This document shows, in pieces, positions 1-8,119 of a stretch of 64,000 bases of DNA. The DNA is from Chryseobacterium sp. Bi04 (GTDB lineage: Bacteria; Bacteroidota; Bacteroidia; Flavobacteriales; Weeksellaceae), in assembly GCF_918698085.1 (NCBI RefSeq), contig NZ_CAKKLP010000004.1, forward strand, positions 62,001 to 126,000, read 5' to 3'. Positions within the stretch are counted from its first letter, which is position 1. Every line of letters begins with the position of its first letter. The notes beneath the pieces were generated by a model. It did no database searches. It had not been told where the DNA came from and was given only the letters and a program-made list of their open reading frames with translations. A program made the position numbers and the translations under genes.

Positions 1-1
1 C

Positions 2-190
2 TACGAGAAAATGGCGGGCAGACTGTACGCTGTCTGCAGACGCTATCTGAAAAATGATGAAGATATTGAAGAGGTATTGGCAGATAGCTTCTACAAGATA
101 TTTACAAAGATTGGCCAGCTTCAGAATCCTGAAACCTTTGAAGCCTGGGCAAGGAAAATTGCAGTGAATGAATGTCTGCAGAACCAATAA
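2..190 (+). pseudogene. Truncated ECF sigma-70 factor (region 2 only), 5' end outside the window
   Basis: Open from the left edge, about 62 residues ending at TAA 188-190. The translation carries the sigma region 2 signature: RLYAVCRRYLKNDEDIEEV followed by LADSFYKIFTKI and an AWARKIAVNECL stretch, where the -10 recognition helix ends. A functional ECF factor continues for roughly 90 more residues into region 4, which binds -35. Here the frame stops just after region 2, and I find no region 4 in the other frames before the next gene. The gene therefore looks 3'-truncated, by deletion or frameshift. Family assignment is fairly sure; loss of function is inferred. Confidence 0.7.
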
Positions 191-204
191 AGTCATGTTC
201 ATTT

Positions 205-288
205 CTTTGGAAGAACAAAAATAAAGCTGAAGAAGGGTACAGAGCGGAATTTATGAGATTGGTAGAAAGCTATAAAACAATTAAATAG
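205..288 (+). other. Possible C-terminal remnant of an unidentified gene
   Basis: In a different frame from the sigma fragment, the reading frame stays open to TAG at 286-288 and encodes a hydrophilic tail (…EEGYRAEFMRLVESYKTIK). There is no convincing start codon. It could be the tail of a gene fused to the sigma remnant by a deletion. A hairpin terminator follows directly, which fits the true 3' end of some transcription unit. I do not recognise the family. Confidence 0.25.
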
Positions 289-294
289 TGATGT

Positions 295-330
295 AAACAG
301 GCATTCCCAAAGGATGTCTGTTTTATTTTA
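295..330 (+). terminator. Rho-independent terminator
   Basis: AAACAGgcat … tgtCTGTTT forms an imperfect stem followed by TTATTTTA. It ends the remnant transcription unit at the left edge and insulates the regulator gene downstream. Confidence 0.55.
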
Positions 331-337
331 AAATTAA

Positions 338-357
338 TTTTCAAAAATTATTGAAAA
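338..357. promoter_or_regulatory. Palindromic operator candidate O1 (GbsR/MarR autoregulation)
   Basis: TTTTCA-N8-TGAAAA, a 20-bp palindrome. Its right half overlaps the TTG -33 element of the promoter for the regulator at 407. A near-identical copy (18 of 20 bases) lies at 947-966, before the next transcription unit. This placement is what autorepression by a dimeric winged-helix regulator would need. Binding is inferred. Confidence 0.5.
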
Positions 358-380
358 TTCAAAAAATATAATTAGATTTG
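351..380 (+). promoter_or_regulatory. Bacteroidota-type promoter of the GbsR/MarR gene
   Basis: TTG at 351-353, a 19-nt spacer, then TAGATTTG at 373-380. This matches the Bacteroidota primary sigma consensus (TTG / TAnnTTTG) exactly. The start codon at 407 gives a leader of about 20 nt. Confidence 0.7.
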
Positions 381-406
381 TAATATAAATTGAAAAGCTA
401 AACACA

Positions 407-910
407 ATGCAACTTTCAGAAGCCAAAGAAAAATATATTCAGACCTGGGGAACCTTTGCTACCAATTGGGGGATTAACCGTACCATGGCACAGGTACATG
501 CCTTACTGTTGGCAAGTGATAAACCTTTGTCTACGGATGAAGTAATGGAACAGCTGGAAGTTTCAAGAGGAAATGCCAATATGAATCTGCGTGCCTTAAT
601 GGATTGGGGAATTGTAAGAAAAGAATTTATTAAAGGAGACCGGAAAGAATATTTCGTTGCAGAAAAAGATGTATGGTATCTGTTCAAGCAAATTACCAAG
701 GAGCGTAGAAAAAGGGAAATTGAACCTGTAATTTCCTTCCTTGAAGAACTAAAAAATATTGAAGATAAGGATACAGAAGGAGCAAAAGAATTCATTAAAT
801 TAATGGAAGATTTCAGCTCTGTCACCGGGAAGATCAACAATATTATGGATCTGGCCATAAAAAGTGATGATCACTGGCTGGTAGGGAAGATTACTAACTT
901 GCTGAAATAG
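407..910 (+). CDS. GbsR/MarR-family transcriptional regulator
   Basis: A 167-aa winged-helix DNA-binding protein of the GbsR branch of the MarR superfamily. The wHTH spans about residues 22-90: the helix ALLLASDKPLSTDEVMEQL, then recognition helix SRGNANMNLRALMDWGIV and wing KEFIKGDRKEYF. A helical dimerisation tail follows. GbsR relatives usually repress neighbouring genes and respond to a small ligand. A strong promoter and a 20-bp palindrome lie just upstream, and the palindrome recurs downstream before the DCC/desaturase gene set, so autoregulation plus control of that set is likely. Family confidence is high; the ligand is unknown. Confidence 0.85.
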   Translation: MQLSEAKEKYIQTWGTFATNWGINRTMAQVHALLLASDKPLSTDEVMEQLEVSRGNANMNLRALMDWGIVRKEFIKGDRKEYFVAEKDVWYLFKQITKERRKREIEPVISFLEELKNIEDKDTEGAKEFIKLMEDFSSVTGKINNIMDLAIKSDDHWLVGKITNLLK

Positions 911-934
911 AAAGAGGATGAAAAATCCTTTTTT
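911..934 (+). terminator. Short hairpin terminator after the regulator
   Basis: AGGATgaaaaATCCT followed by TTTTTTA, directly after the stop codon of the GbsR/MarR gene. Confidence 0.5.
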
Positions 935-946
935 ATTTCATTTTAA

Positions 947-988
947 TTTTCAAAAATTACTGAAAGTTTTAAATAGATAATAATTATG
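947..988 (+). promoter_or_regulatory. Second palindromic operator O2 with weak promoter
   Basis: TTTTCA-N8-TGAAAG at 947-966 repeats the operator found before the GbsR/MarR gene. A -7-like TAATTATG (981-988) lies at nearly the same offset as in the upstream copy. It would place the gene set that follows under the same regulator. A 20-codon ORF (986-1048) starts inside this box and is probably not a gene. Confidence 0.45.
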
Positions 989-1059
989 AAAAACTTTATC
1001 ATTCATTTATTTCTGATTTTGTATTTCAGAAAAAGAGGAACTCATTAAAAATAATTATC

Positions 1060-1412
1060 ATGAAAGAGTTTACAAAAATTGACTTCTATACTCAGATGTT
1101 TTTTTAATAATTGGGCCTGTGGCTTTTATAATGGGAGGTTTATCCGGGCTGGTACTATTTTATTTTATAGTAGGAATTCCACAATTGATTACTTTTCTCG
1201 TAAAATTATTTCTTGGGATAAAAAAGTCAGTGTGGTATATCACCTATGGAATAGTAGTGATACCCTTCTGGATTACTGTAATGATCTTATTTAAAGAGAA
1301 AATTCTTAATGATTTTTTTGGATATATTTTAATTGCAGCTCTTTTATACAGCCCTGTAATGGCAGGACTTTATGTATACGACTGTTACAAAACATATAAA
1401 TTTTACAAATAA
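1060..1412 (+). pseudogene. Small membrane protein, apparent +1 frameshift in a T7 run
   Basis: The ATG at 1060 gives MKEFTKIDFYTQMFF and then TAA. The run of seven T at 1099-1105 would need one more T to continue as …QMFFLIIGPVAFIMGGL and join the open frame that ends at 1412. The restored protein would be about 117 residues with three hydrophobic segments (residues 14-45, 52-75 and 82-105), probably an inner-membrane protein. It overlaps the next gene by one base (TAATG), as an operon member would. Either the gene is frameshifted or the homopolymer was miscounted. No family recognised. Confidence 0.6.
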
Positions 1413-2230
1413 TGACCATGAAAACCTTAAAAAACCATACACTAATCTACGACAACGAATGTCCGATGTGTAATCTATATTCCCAGGGCTTCACAAAATC
1501 TGGGATGCTTGATGAAAACGGCAGAGAAGCTTTTACGGAAATCTCAGTAAGAAATAAAGATCTGATAGATTTACATCGGGCAAAAAATGAAATTGTATTG
1601 GTAAACCATAACAGCAATGAAGTGATCTATGGATTAGACAGCCTTCTTCTGATTATAGGGAATTCTTTCCCATTGTTGGAAAAGATAGTAAGACTACAAC
1701 CTCTTTATTGGTTTTTCAAAAAACTCTATTCTTTTGTCTCTTACAATAGAAAACAAATTATTCCATCAGTAAAAAATAATGCGGAAGATGCCTGTGTTCC
1801 TGATTTTAACTTGAAATACAGATTATTGTATATTGCTTTTGTTGCGGTTTTCTCTGCCTGGATTTTAAGCATGTTTTCCGGAAAACTGGATCTGAACTTA
1901 AACCGTAATTTTTTAAGAGAGTTTGCCGTTTGCCTGGGACAGATTGTCTGGCAGACTATTTTTCTAAGAATCTATTTAAAAGATAAAATCTGGGACTACC
2001 TGGGAAATATGATGACTGTTTCTTTAATCGGAACATTACTTCTGATCCCGACTTTATGGACGGATTTTAGTTCTGTTTTTTACATGATATATTTCGGGAT
2101 AGTTGTCTTTATTATGTTTCTGGAACATTTGAGAAGATGTAAAATACTAAAGCTCAACTATACTCCTGCCATTTCCTGGATTCTATTCAGAACGATAGCT
2201 TTGGTTATCATTATTTTAACAATCCTTTAA
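1412..2230 (+). CDS. DCC-family thiol-disulfide oxidoreductase-like protein (DUF393) with membrane C-terminus
   Basis: 272 aa. The N-terminus LIYDNECPMCNLY carries the DUF393 'DxxCxxC' motif with cysteines at 17 and 20, resembling a thioredoxin-type redox site. About residues 5-120 form that domain. The remainder holds four or five hydrophobic helices (from residue 132), so the redox domain is fused to a membrane module. The start at 1412 overlaps the previous stop; an ATG at 1418 is an equally plausible start. It is the second member of the GbsR-linked gene set. The substrate of DCC proteins is not established. Confidence 0.75.
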   Translation: MTMKTLKNHTLIYDNECPMCNLYSQGFTKSGMLDENGREAFTEISVRNKDLIDLHRAKNEIVLVNHNSNEVIYGLDSLLLIIGNSFPLLEKIVRLQPLYWFFKKLYSFVSYNRKQIIPSVKNNAEDACVPDFNLKYRLLYIAFVAVFSAWILSMFSGKLDLNLNRNFLREFAVCLGQIVWQTIFLRIYLKDKIWDYLGNMMTVSLIGTLLLIPTLWTDFSSVFYMIYFGIVVFIMFLEHLRRCKILKLNYTPAISWILFRTIALVIIILTIL

Positions 2231-2240
2231 AATAAAGACA

Positions 2241-3023
2241 ATGAACCACCTTGAACTTATCAGACAGGTAGAATGGAAAGATCTTAAAAAACTTTCTGTT
2301 AAAGAAATGCTGATTGAAAATAATATCAGCCTTCCATGGCTTTTTATTTCACTGATTTTAGCGTATCATGGATATTATTGGATCGCATTGCCATTTTCAG
2401 GATTTTATTTTCTGACAGCATTGAGGCAGGTACATAATGGCTTTCACAATTCATTAGGAACCGGAAAGTTGTTGACATGGCTGTCATTGTATCTGAACAG
2501 TATGTTAATGATGGCTTCCATTCATGCTGTAAAGTTCAATCATATCAGGCATCATAAATTTTGTCTCTCTGAAGAAGATTATGAAGGAAAACCGGCTTCT
2601 ATGAAATGGTATGAGGCAATACTATATGGCCCCGAACATATGTTTTTGATTCACTGGATTACTTTAAGAAAAGCAAATAAAACATATGTGAAAAATATGT
2701 TGCTGGAGCTGCTTTCAATAGGTGTTTTTACATTCTTTATCTTTTATTTTCAAATCCATTTTCTGATGTACCATATATTGATCATGTTTTCTGGTGAATT
2801 TTTGATGGCCTTTTTTGCAGTGTGGACAGTTCATCACGACACTCATGAAAACCCTAATGTAGCAAGAACGCAACGAGGGTTCTGGAAAAATAAACTGACC
2901 TTCAGTATGTTTTATCATATGGAACATCATCTTTTTCCGGCAGTTCCCACCATTAAACTCCCGGAATTGGCAGAAAGAATAGATAAAACCTTACCTGAAT
3001 TACATAAAAAACAAACTTTTTGA
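2241..3023 (+). CDS. Fatty acid desaturase family protein
   Basis: 260 aa, integral membrane di-iron desaturase or hydroxylase. Three histidine clusters are visible: HNGFH at 65-69, HIRHH at 101-105 and HMEHH at 226-230, spaced by hydrophobic helices as in the FA_desaturase family. These enzymes introduce double bonds or hydroxyl groups into lipid acyl chains or carotenoid-like substrates, using O2 and an electron donor. The gene begins 10 nt after the DCC protein and ends 2 nt before the SRPBCC gene's ATG, so translational coupling is likely. The substrate cannot be read from the sequence. Confidence 0.85.
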   Translation: MNHLELIRQVEWKDLKKLSVKEMLIENNISLPWLFISLILAYHGYYWIALPFSGFYFLTALRQVHNGFHNSLGTGKLLTWLSLYLNSMLMMASIHAVKFNHIRHHKFCLSEEDYEGKPASMKWYEAILYGPEHMFLIHWITLRKANKTYVKNMLLELLSIGVFTFFIFYFQIHFLMYHILIMFSGEFLMAFFAVWTVHHDTHENPNVARTQRGFWKNKLTFSMFYHMEHHLFPAVPTIKLPELAERIDKTLPELHKKQTF

Positions 3024-3025
3024 AC

Positions 3026-3511
3026 ATGTCTGGAATATATTTAGAAACACTGATCAATGCCGATATACACCGCGTTTTTGATCTGGCCAGAGATATTGAT
3101 CTGCACCAGAAATCAACTTCAATATCTCATGAAAAAGCAATTGCAGGGCGTACATCCGGTTTAATTGAGGAAAATGAAACCGTAACCTGGAGAGCAAAGC
3201 ATCTGGGGATATATCAAACGCTTACCACTAAGATCATCAGTATGGAAAAACCATATCAATTCACTGATATCATGTTGAAAGGAGCTTTTAAATCTATGCG
3301 TCATCAGCATAGGTTCAGAGACATAGAAGGGAAAACCGTGATGACAGATATCTTTGAATTTGAATCTCCACTAGGAATCATAGGAAAGCTGTTTAATACA
3401 ATCTACCTCACCCGTTACCTTAAAGCCTTCCTTCTGGAAAGAAATAAGATGATAAAAACCATCGCAGAAGAATCTGCAATGAGCCACGGGCAGCAGTCTA
3501 TTCAAGGATAG
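3026..3511 (+). CDS. SRPBCC-fold ligand-binding protein
   Basis: About 161 aa from the ATG at 3026; the frame could also open at TTG 3020. The pattern GIYLETLINADIHRVFDLAR at the start, a central TVTWRAKHLG strand and a terminal amphipathic helix (YLKAFLLERNKMIKTIAEE) matches the START/polyketide cyclase-like SRPBCC fold, which binds hydrophobic ligands in a deep pocket. It sits between a desaturase and a DUF2071 gene, consistent with lipid or isoprenoid handling. Cytoplasmic, with no signal peptide. Exact function unknown. Confidence 0.75.
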   Translation: MSGIYLETLINADIHRVFDLARDIDLHQKSTSISHEKAIAGRTSGLIEENETVTWRAKHLGIYQTLTTKIISMEKPYQFTDIMLKGAFKSMRHQHRFRDIEGKTVMTDIFEFESPLGIIGKLFNTIYLTRYLKAFLLERNKMIKTIAEESAMSHGQQSIQG

Positions 3512-3555
3512 GATAAAATGATATCAAAAATATAATCATCAAAAAATACACAATT

Positions 3556-4260
3556 ATGAATTTTTTAAAGGCCGAATGGCGGAAATTAGCCATCATTAAT
3601 TACGAAATCAATCCTGAAGTATTGTTGGGCTATTTACCTGAAAGTACTGAACTGGATTTTTATAAAGGGAAATGTTATGTAAGTCTGGTTGGCTTTATGT
3701 TTTTAAACACAAAATTATTAGGCCTTCCGATTCCTTTTCACAGAAATTTTGAAGAAGTAAATCTGCGGTTTTATGTAAAGAAAAAAGAACATGGAATTTG
3801 GAAAAGAGGAGTGGTCTTTATCAAAGAAATAGTTCCTAAACCGGCTTTAAGTTTTGTAGCTAATTCTATTTATAAAGAAAACTATCATACATTACCCATG
3901 AAAAATAATATCTACGAAGATGGAAATGAGCTGCTGATCAAATATTCGTGGAAAGATAAAAATTGGCATTCTATTCAGATTACGGCAGACAATATTGCGC
4001 AGCCCATGGAGCCAGATTCTGAATTTGAATTTATCACAGAGCATTATTACGGCTTTACAAAAAAAGATGATAAAACCTCAGAATATGAAGTCTGCCACCC
4101 AAAATGGGATTTTTATCAGGTAAAAGATCATGAGCTGGAAATTGATTTCAGTACAATCTACGGTCAGGATTTTGAATATCTGAACCATCATAAGCCTGTT
4201 TCAGTAATGCTCGCGGAAGGCTCGGATATTAAAGTAAAAACAAAGAGATATTTAGGATAA
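3556..4260 (+). CDS. DUF2071 (YqjF-like) protein
   Basis: 234 aa. The opening (FLKAEWRKLAIINYEINPEVL, LLGYLPESTELDFYKGKCYVS) and the stretch LPIPFHRNFEEVNLRFYV are hallmarks of the DUF2071/YqjF family. Its biochemical activity has not been defined as far as I know. It is cytoplasmic, without signal peptide or membrane helix. In other bacteria DUF2071, DUF393 and TIGR01777 genes tend to occur together, and the same grouping is seen here, so a shared pathway is likely. Confidence 0.8.
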   Translation: MNFLKAEWRKLAIINYEINPEVLLGYLPESTELDFYKGKCYVSLVGFMFLNTKLLGLPIPFHRNFEEVNLRFYVKKKEHGIWKRGVVFIKEIVPKPALSFVANSIYKENYHTLPMKNNIYEDGNELLIKYSWKDKNWHSIQITADNIAQPMEPDSEFEFITEHYYGFTKKDDKTSEYEVCHPKWDFYQVKDHELEIDFSTIYGQDFEYLNHHKPVSVMLAEGSDIKVKTKRYLG

Positions 4261-4299
4261 GAATTCCGTATTTAGAAACAACATTTTAAACTTCAAAAA

Positions 4300-5199
4300 A
4301 TGAAAATAATTATAGCAGGTGGATCCGGATTTCTCGGCGAAAACCTGGAAAAGTATTTTACAGAAAAAGGAAATAAGGTGCTGATCTTAACCCGAAACCC
4401 CAAGCGTAAAAATGAACTGTACTGGAATGCAAAAACTGTAGGAGAATGGAAAAATAGCCTTGAAAAAGCAGATGTTCTGATCAATCTTACCGGGAAATCT
4501 GTTGACTGCCGCTATACTGAGAAAAATAAGCAGGAGATTTATTCTTCAAGAATAGAAAGCACTAAAGTATTGCAGCAAGCCGTAAACAGTTGTTCGGATA
4601 AACCGAAAATCTGGCTGAATGCAAGCTCTGCAACCATCTACGTACATTCAGAAAAGCACTTGAATACTGAAGAAAATGGAGTAATAGGCGATGATTTTTC
4701 AATGAATATCTGTAAGAGTTGGGAAGAGGAGTTCTTTACCATTAAGAACAATGAAACCAGAAAAGTAGCACTCCGTACCTCTATTGTCCTGGGGGATAAC
4801 GGAGGTGCTTTTCCAAAATTAAAACTGATTACAAAGCTGGGACTAGGAGGTAAGCAGGGACGGGGTCAGCAAATGGTAAGCTGGATTCATATTGATGACT
4901 TCTGTAAAGCTGTGGAATGGATTATAGATCACGAAAACATGACGGGGGCCGTCAATATAACAGCTCCAAATCCTGTGTCTAATGAAGAGATGATGAGAAA
5001 ATTAAGAATACAGCTGAATATTCCTTTTGGCCTTAATGCGCCGGTTTGGCAGCTGGAAATAGCTTCTATTCTGCTGAAAACAGAAACCGAGCTGTTACTC
5101 AAAAGCCGGAATGTTTATCCTGAAAAACTGAGTAAAACAGGATTTAATTTTTCTTATCCGGGAATGGATGAAGCCATACATCATCTTTTGAAAACCTGA
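4300..5199 (+). CDS. TIGR01777-family NAD(P)-binding epimerase-like protein
   Basis: 299 aa, extended SDR of the TIGR01777 (YfcH/SulA-like) group. The Rossmann motif IIIAGGSGFLGENL at residues 3-16, then a VLINLTGKSVDCRY stretch and a 'SWIHIDDFCKAVEWI' segment typical of the family, with a DUF1731-type C-terminus (…PEKLSKTGFNFSYP). It probably binds NAD(P) but the substrate is unknown. It is the last gene of the GbsR-linked set, 39 nt after DUF2071. The next gene is a secreted fucosidase with its own upstream region. Confidence 0.85.
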   Translation: MKIIIAGGSGFLGENLEKYFTEKGNKVLILTRNPKRKNELYWNAKTVGEWKNSLEKADVLINLTGKSVDCRYTEKNKQEIYSSRIESTKVLQQAVNSCSDKPKIWLNASSATIYVHSEKHLNTEENGVIGDDFSMNICKSWEEEFFTIKNNETRKVALRTSIVLGDNGGAFPKLKLITKLGLGGKQGRGQQMVSWIHIDDFCKAVEWIIDHENMTGAVNITAPNPVSNEEMMRKLRIQLNIPFGLNAPVWQLEIASILLKTETELLLKSRNVYPEKLSKTGFNFSYPGMDEAIHHLLKT

Positions 5200-5247
5200 T
5201 ATTGTATATTATGGAAAGATAGTTAAATTAGCACAAACGATTCCTCT

Positions 5248-6696
5248 ATGCCAGCCAGACAAAAAACAAAAATCATTGTCCTTTCTTCATTTTTGATTGC
5301 CACAAAGCTTTTATCACAGGCCCATAATGTTTCTGAAGGATACCAAAAGCCTATAGATCCTGTTGTTGTACAGAATTTAGAACAATGGCAGGATCTGAAA
5401 TTCGGTTTGTTTATGCATTGGGGAACTTACAGCCAATGGGGAATTGTTGAAAGCTGGACCTTATGTCCTGAAGATGAGTCATGGACGCAGAGAAAGCCCG
5501 AACATGGGAAATCATATAATGAATATGTGAAAAACTATGAAAATCTTCAGACTACCTTCAATCCCATAGGGTTTAATCCACAGAAATGGGCAGATGCAGC
5601 AAAAAAAGCAGGGATGAAATATGTGGTTTTTACAACAAAACATCATGATGGTTTTGCCATGTTTGATACCCAACAGTCCGATTACAAAATAACATCAACA
5701 AAAACCCCGTTTTCGAAGAATCCGAAGGCAGACATAACAAAAGAGATTTTTAATTCTTTCAGAAAAGAAGGTTTTAAAATTGGCGCTTATTTTTCAAAAC
5801 CTGACTGGCATTCCGACGACTATTGGTGGTCATACTTTCCTCCAAAAGACAGAAATGTAAATTATGACCCTAAGAAATATCCTGAAAAATGGAAAAGCTT
5901 TAAGAACTTTACTTTTAACCAGCTGAATGAAATTACTTCCGGTTACGGAAAAATCGATATTCTTTGGCTCGATGGGGGCTGGGTTCGCCCTTTCAATACC
6001 ATAGACCCGAAAGTAGAGTGGCAGAGGACGATCAAGGTGCAGCAGGATATTGACATGGATAAAATAGGGGCAATGGCCCGTAAAAATCAACCCGGGATTA
6101 TTATTGTAGACCGTACTGTCTCCGGAAAATGGGAAAATTATATAACTCCTGAGCAGGCGGTTCCGGAACAGGCACTTTCTGTCCCTTGGGAAAGCTGCAT
6201 TACTATGGGAGATTCTTTCTCCTATGTTCCCAATGACAATTATAAATCATCACAAAAAATCATTGAAACACTGGTAAAGATAATTTCCCGGGGAGGAAAT
6301 TACCTGATGAATATTGCACCAGGCCCTGATGGCGACTACGATGCTGTAGTGTATGAACGATTAAAAGAAATTTCCGGTTGGATGGAGAAAAATGAATCAG
6401 CGGTTTTTGCAACAAGAAGCGTGTCCCCTTATCATGAAGGAGAGTTTTACTATACCCGGAGCAAAGATGGCCATACATTAAATATTTTCCATTTGGATAC
6501 ACAGTCAAAGTCAGAATACAAGGCTCCATCAGAGCTTATCTTTACTATTCCGGAACAATTCACTCCAAAATCATTGAAAGTTCTGGGGATTTCTTCTGCA
6601 GTTCAATGGAAGAAAAATGGAAATACAATTAAGGTAAAGCTTCCGCAGGACCGGGCCGCATTAAAATATGCTGCAGTTATTCAGATCAAACAGTAA
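5248..6696 (+). CDS. Alpha-L-fucosidase, GH29 family, secreted
   Basis: 482 aa with an N-terminal signal peptide (hydrophobic to about residue 23, ending …ATKLLSQA). GH29 features: LFMHWGTYSQWG near residue 56, TTKHHDGFAMF near 131 and ILWLDGGW, in which Asp242 is the expected catalytic nucleophile. A beta-sandwich-like C-terminus follows (from about residue 390). The enzyme removes terminal alpha-linked fucose from glycans and should act in the periplasm or at the surface. It appears monocistronic, and a TAAATTAG box (about 5225) precedes it. No sulfatase or SusCD genes are adjacent. Confidence 0.88.
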   Translation: MPARQKTKIIVLSSFLIATKLLSQAHNVSEGYQKPIDPVVVQNLEQWQDLKFGLFMHWGTYSQWGIVESWTLCPEDESWTQRKPEHGKSYNEYVKNYENLQTTFNPIGFNPQKWADAAKKAGMKYVVFTTKHHDGFAMFDTQQSDYKITSTKTPFSKNPKADITKEIFNSFRKEGFKIGAYFSKPDWHSDDYWWSYFPPKDRNVNYDPKKYPEKWKSFKNFTFNQLNEITSGYGKIDILWLDGGWVRPFNTIDPKVEWQRTIKVQQDIDMDKIGAMARKNQPGIIIVDRTVSGKWENYITPEQAVPEQALSVPWESCITMGDSFSYVPNDNYKSSQKIIETLVKIISRGGNYLMNIAPGPDGDYDAVVYERLKEISGWMEKNESAVFATRSVSPYHEGEFYYTRSKDGHTLNIFHLDTQSKSEYKAPSELIFTIPEQFTPKSLKVLGISSAVQWKKNGNTIKVKLPQDRAALKYAAVIQIKQ

Positions 6697-6705
6697 TTCA
6701 AAATA

Positions 6706-6733
6706 AAAAGAGCAGATTTATGCTGCTCTTTTG
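6706..6733. terminator. Bidirectional terminator between convergent genes
   Basis: AAAAGAGCAG-N7-CTGCTCTTTT is a perfect 10-bp stem with A and T tails on both sides. It serves the fucosidase on the plus strand and the broken surface protein gene on the minus strand. Confidence 0.8.
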
Positions 6734-6754
6734 AAGGTATAATGTTTGAATCTT

Positions 6755-7636
6755 TTAGTATTTTCTTGCCAACAGAAGGTTCAGTAAGAATGTACCAGTC
6801 CAGTTACTGTTGTTGGTACCATTGGCTCCAATGAAGTCTATACGGGCAACAGATACCGTAAGTCTGGTCTTTCCACCGGTTCCGTTATTGGCAAGACTTA
6901 CAAATGATGCCGTAAATACATCAGGAAAACTTGAATTATTTCCCGCTGTAAGAATAGGATACATATTGGTTACATTGAAAGGAGTTCCCTGATATTCATA
7001 AACAATGGTCATTCTGCTTGTATTGGAATAAGAAGCTGTATGGGCATTGGTTACGGATGATTTACTGATAAGCCACCATAGGTCCGTTCCGGATCCTGTA
7101 TCATAAGAAGTATTGGTATGGTTTGACCAGTCTGCAACTCCCGGTGATCCGTTTCCATGAGGAGGAATGGACAATTGAGATCCATAAATTTCCACATTAC
7201 TTGGCTTAGGAAGAACCGTGAAAGAGAGATCCCAGGTTCCGCCGGTGGTATTCCCATTGTTCACCACTTCTGCGTAAGCTCCTACCGGCACTACAAAAGA
7301 GGGAACAGGAGTACTGTCTATCCTCAAAGTATTACCTCCGGAAGGCTGGATGGTAAGGTTAGAGGTAGAAATATTTTTAATTTTATAAATTCTACCTGTA
7401 TAGCTGGCCGTTCCACTCCCAATAACAGGAAGCGTAAAAGTGGTATTACCTGTTCCGTTGTAGGTAATATAGTGGTCAGTAGCTGTAATGGCATATGTGG
7501 TAGTAGCTACTTCTTTATAACCTGCTCTCAGAGAACCATTTATTGCTAAAGTACTGTTGGGGGTTGTGGTATTAATACCAACCTATGCACTTAAGGTTAC
7601 TGCCCCAAATAAGAGAATCGAAATGTATTTTTTCAT
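6755..7636 (-). pseudogene. Secreted beta-rich surface protein interrupted by an amber codon at the signal peptide end
   Basis: The frame starts at ATG 7636 with a good signal peptide (MKKYISILLFGAVTLSA). It meets TAG at 7585-7583 and stays open for about 275 further codons to 6755. The residue at the stop would normally be Gln: the sequence LSA-stop-VGINTTTPN matches the common Bacteroidota start 'SAQVGINTTTPN…', so a CAG-to-TAG change explains it. The rest is Gly/Asn/Thr-rich and looks like a beta-sandwich fibre or adhesin-type protein. A CAAAAATA box at 7657-7664 (TATTTTTG on the minus strand) could be the promoter. Pseudogene or single-base error. Confidence 0.65.
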
Positions 7637-8119
7637 ATTTTTAAAATTGTTTTTTACAAAAATATGAAAAAAACATACGTAATTTACTTTATGCTACATA
7701 TTTTCTAATTTAATAATTTAATTCCTATGTAAGTGATGTATGTTTTTTAGACTTATTTTTAAACAAGTCTGCAGCAAATTCCAAATCGTAAGATAATAGC
7801 TATAGTACTGATTAATATAGTAATTGACGATGATTGATGCATTTTTATTTTCTCTCACAGATCACATGGAAAGACGTTTTTTGTTTTTTTGAGGGTTATT
7901 TGATAATTTTCTTCCCCAAATAATTAAATATTTTTATAATATCATAATATGATGAAAATAATCAGTTATAAATAAACTATTGTTGATGTTTTTTAATGAT
8001 TGTAAACTCTATGTTGTAATTTTTGATCATGGTATGATATGTGCACTTTTATTATAAACCAAAATGAATTTAATTAAACATAATTAATTTATTAAAATCA
8101 TTTTAAAAATATAAACATC
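7637..8119. other. AT-rich intergenic region, no gene seen
   Basis: A 480-bp stretch between the divergent broken surface gene and the small secreted protein. It is very AT-rich and holds a minus-strand -7 box near the left end. I see no coding frame of note, no repeat and no RNA fold. Confidence 0.5.

Noticed and set aside
439..858. 139-aa minus-strand ORF opposite the GbsR/MarR gene
   Set aside because: It is a shadow of a well-supported regulator gene with clear motifs.
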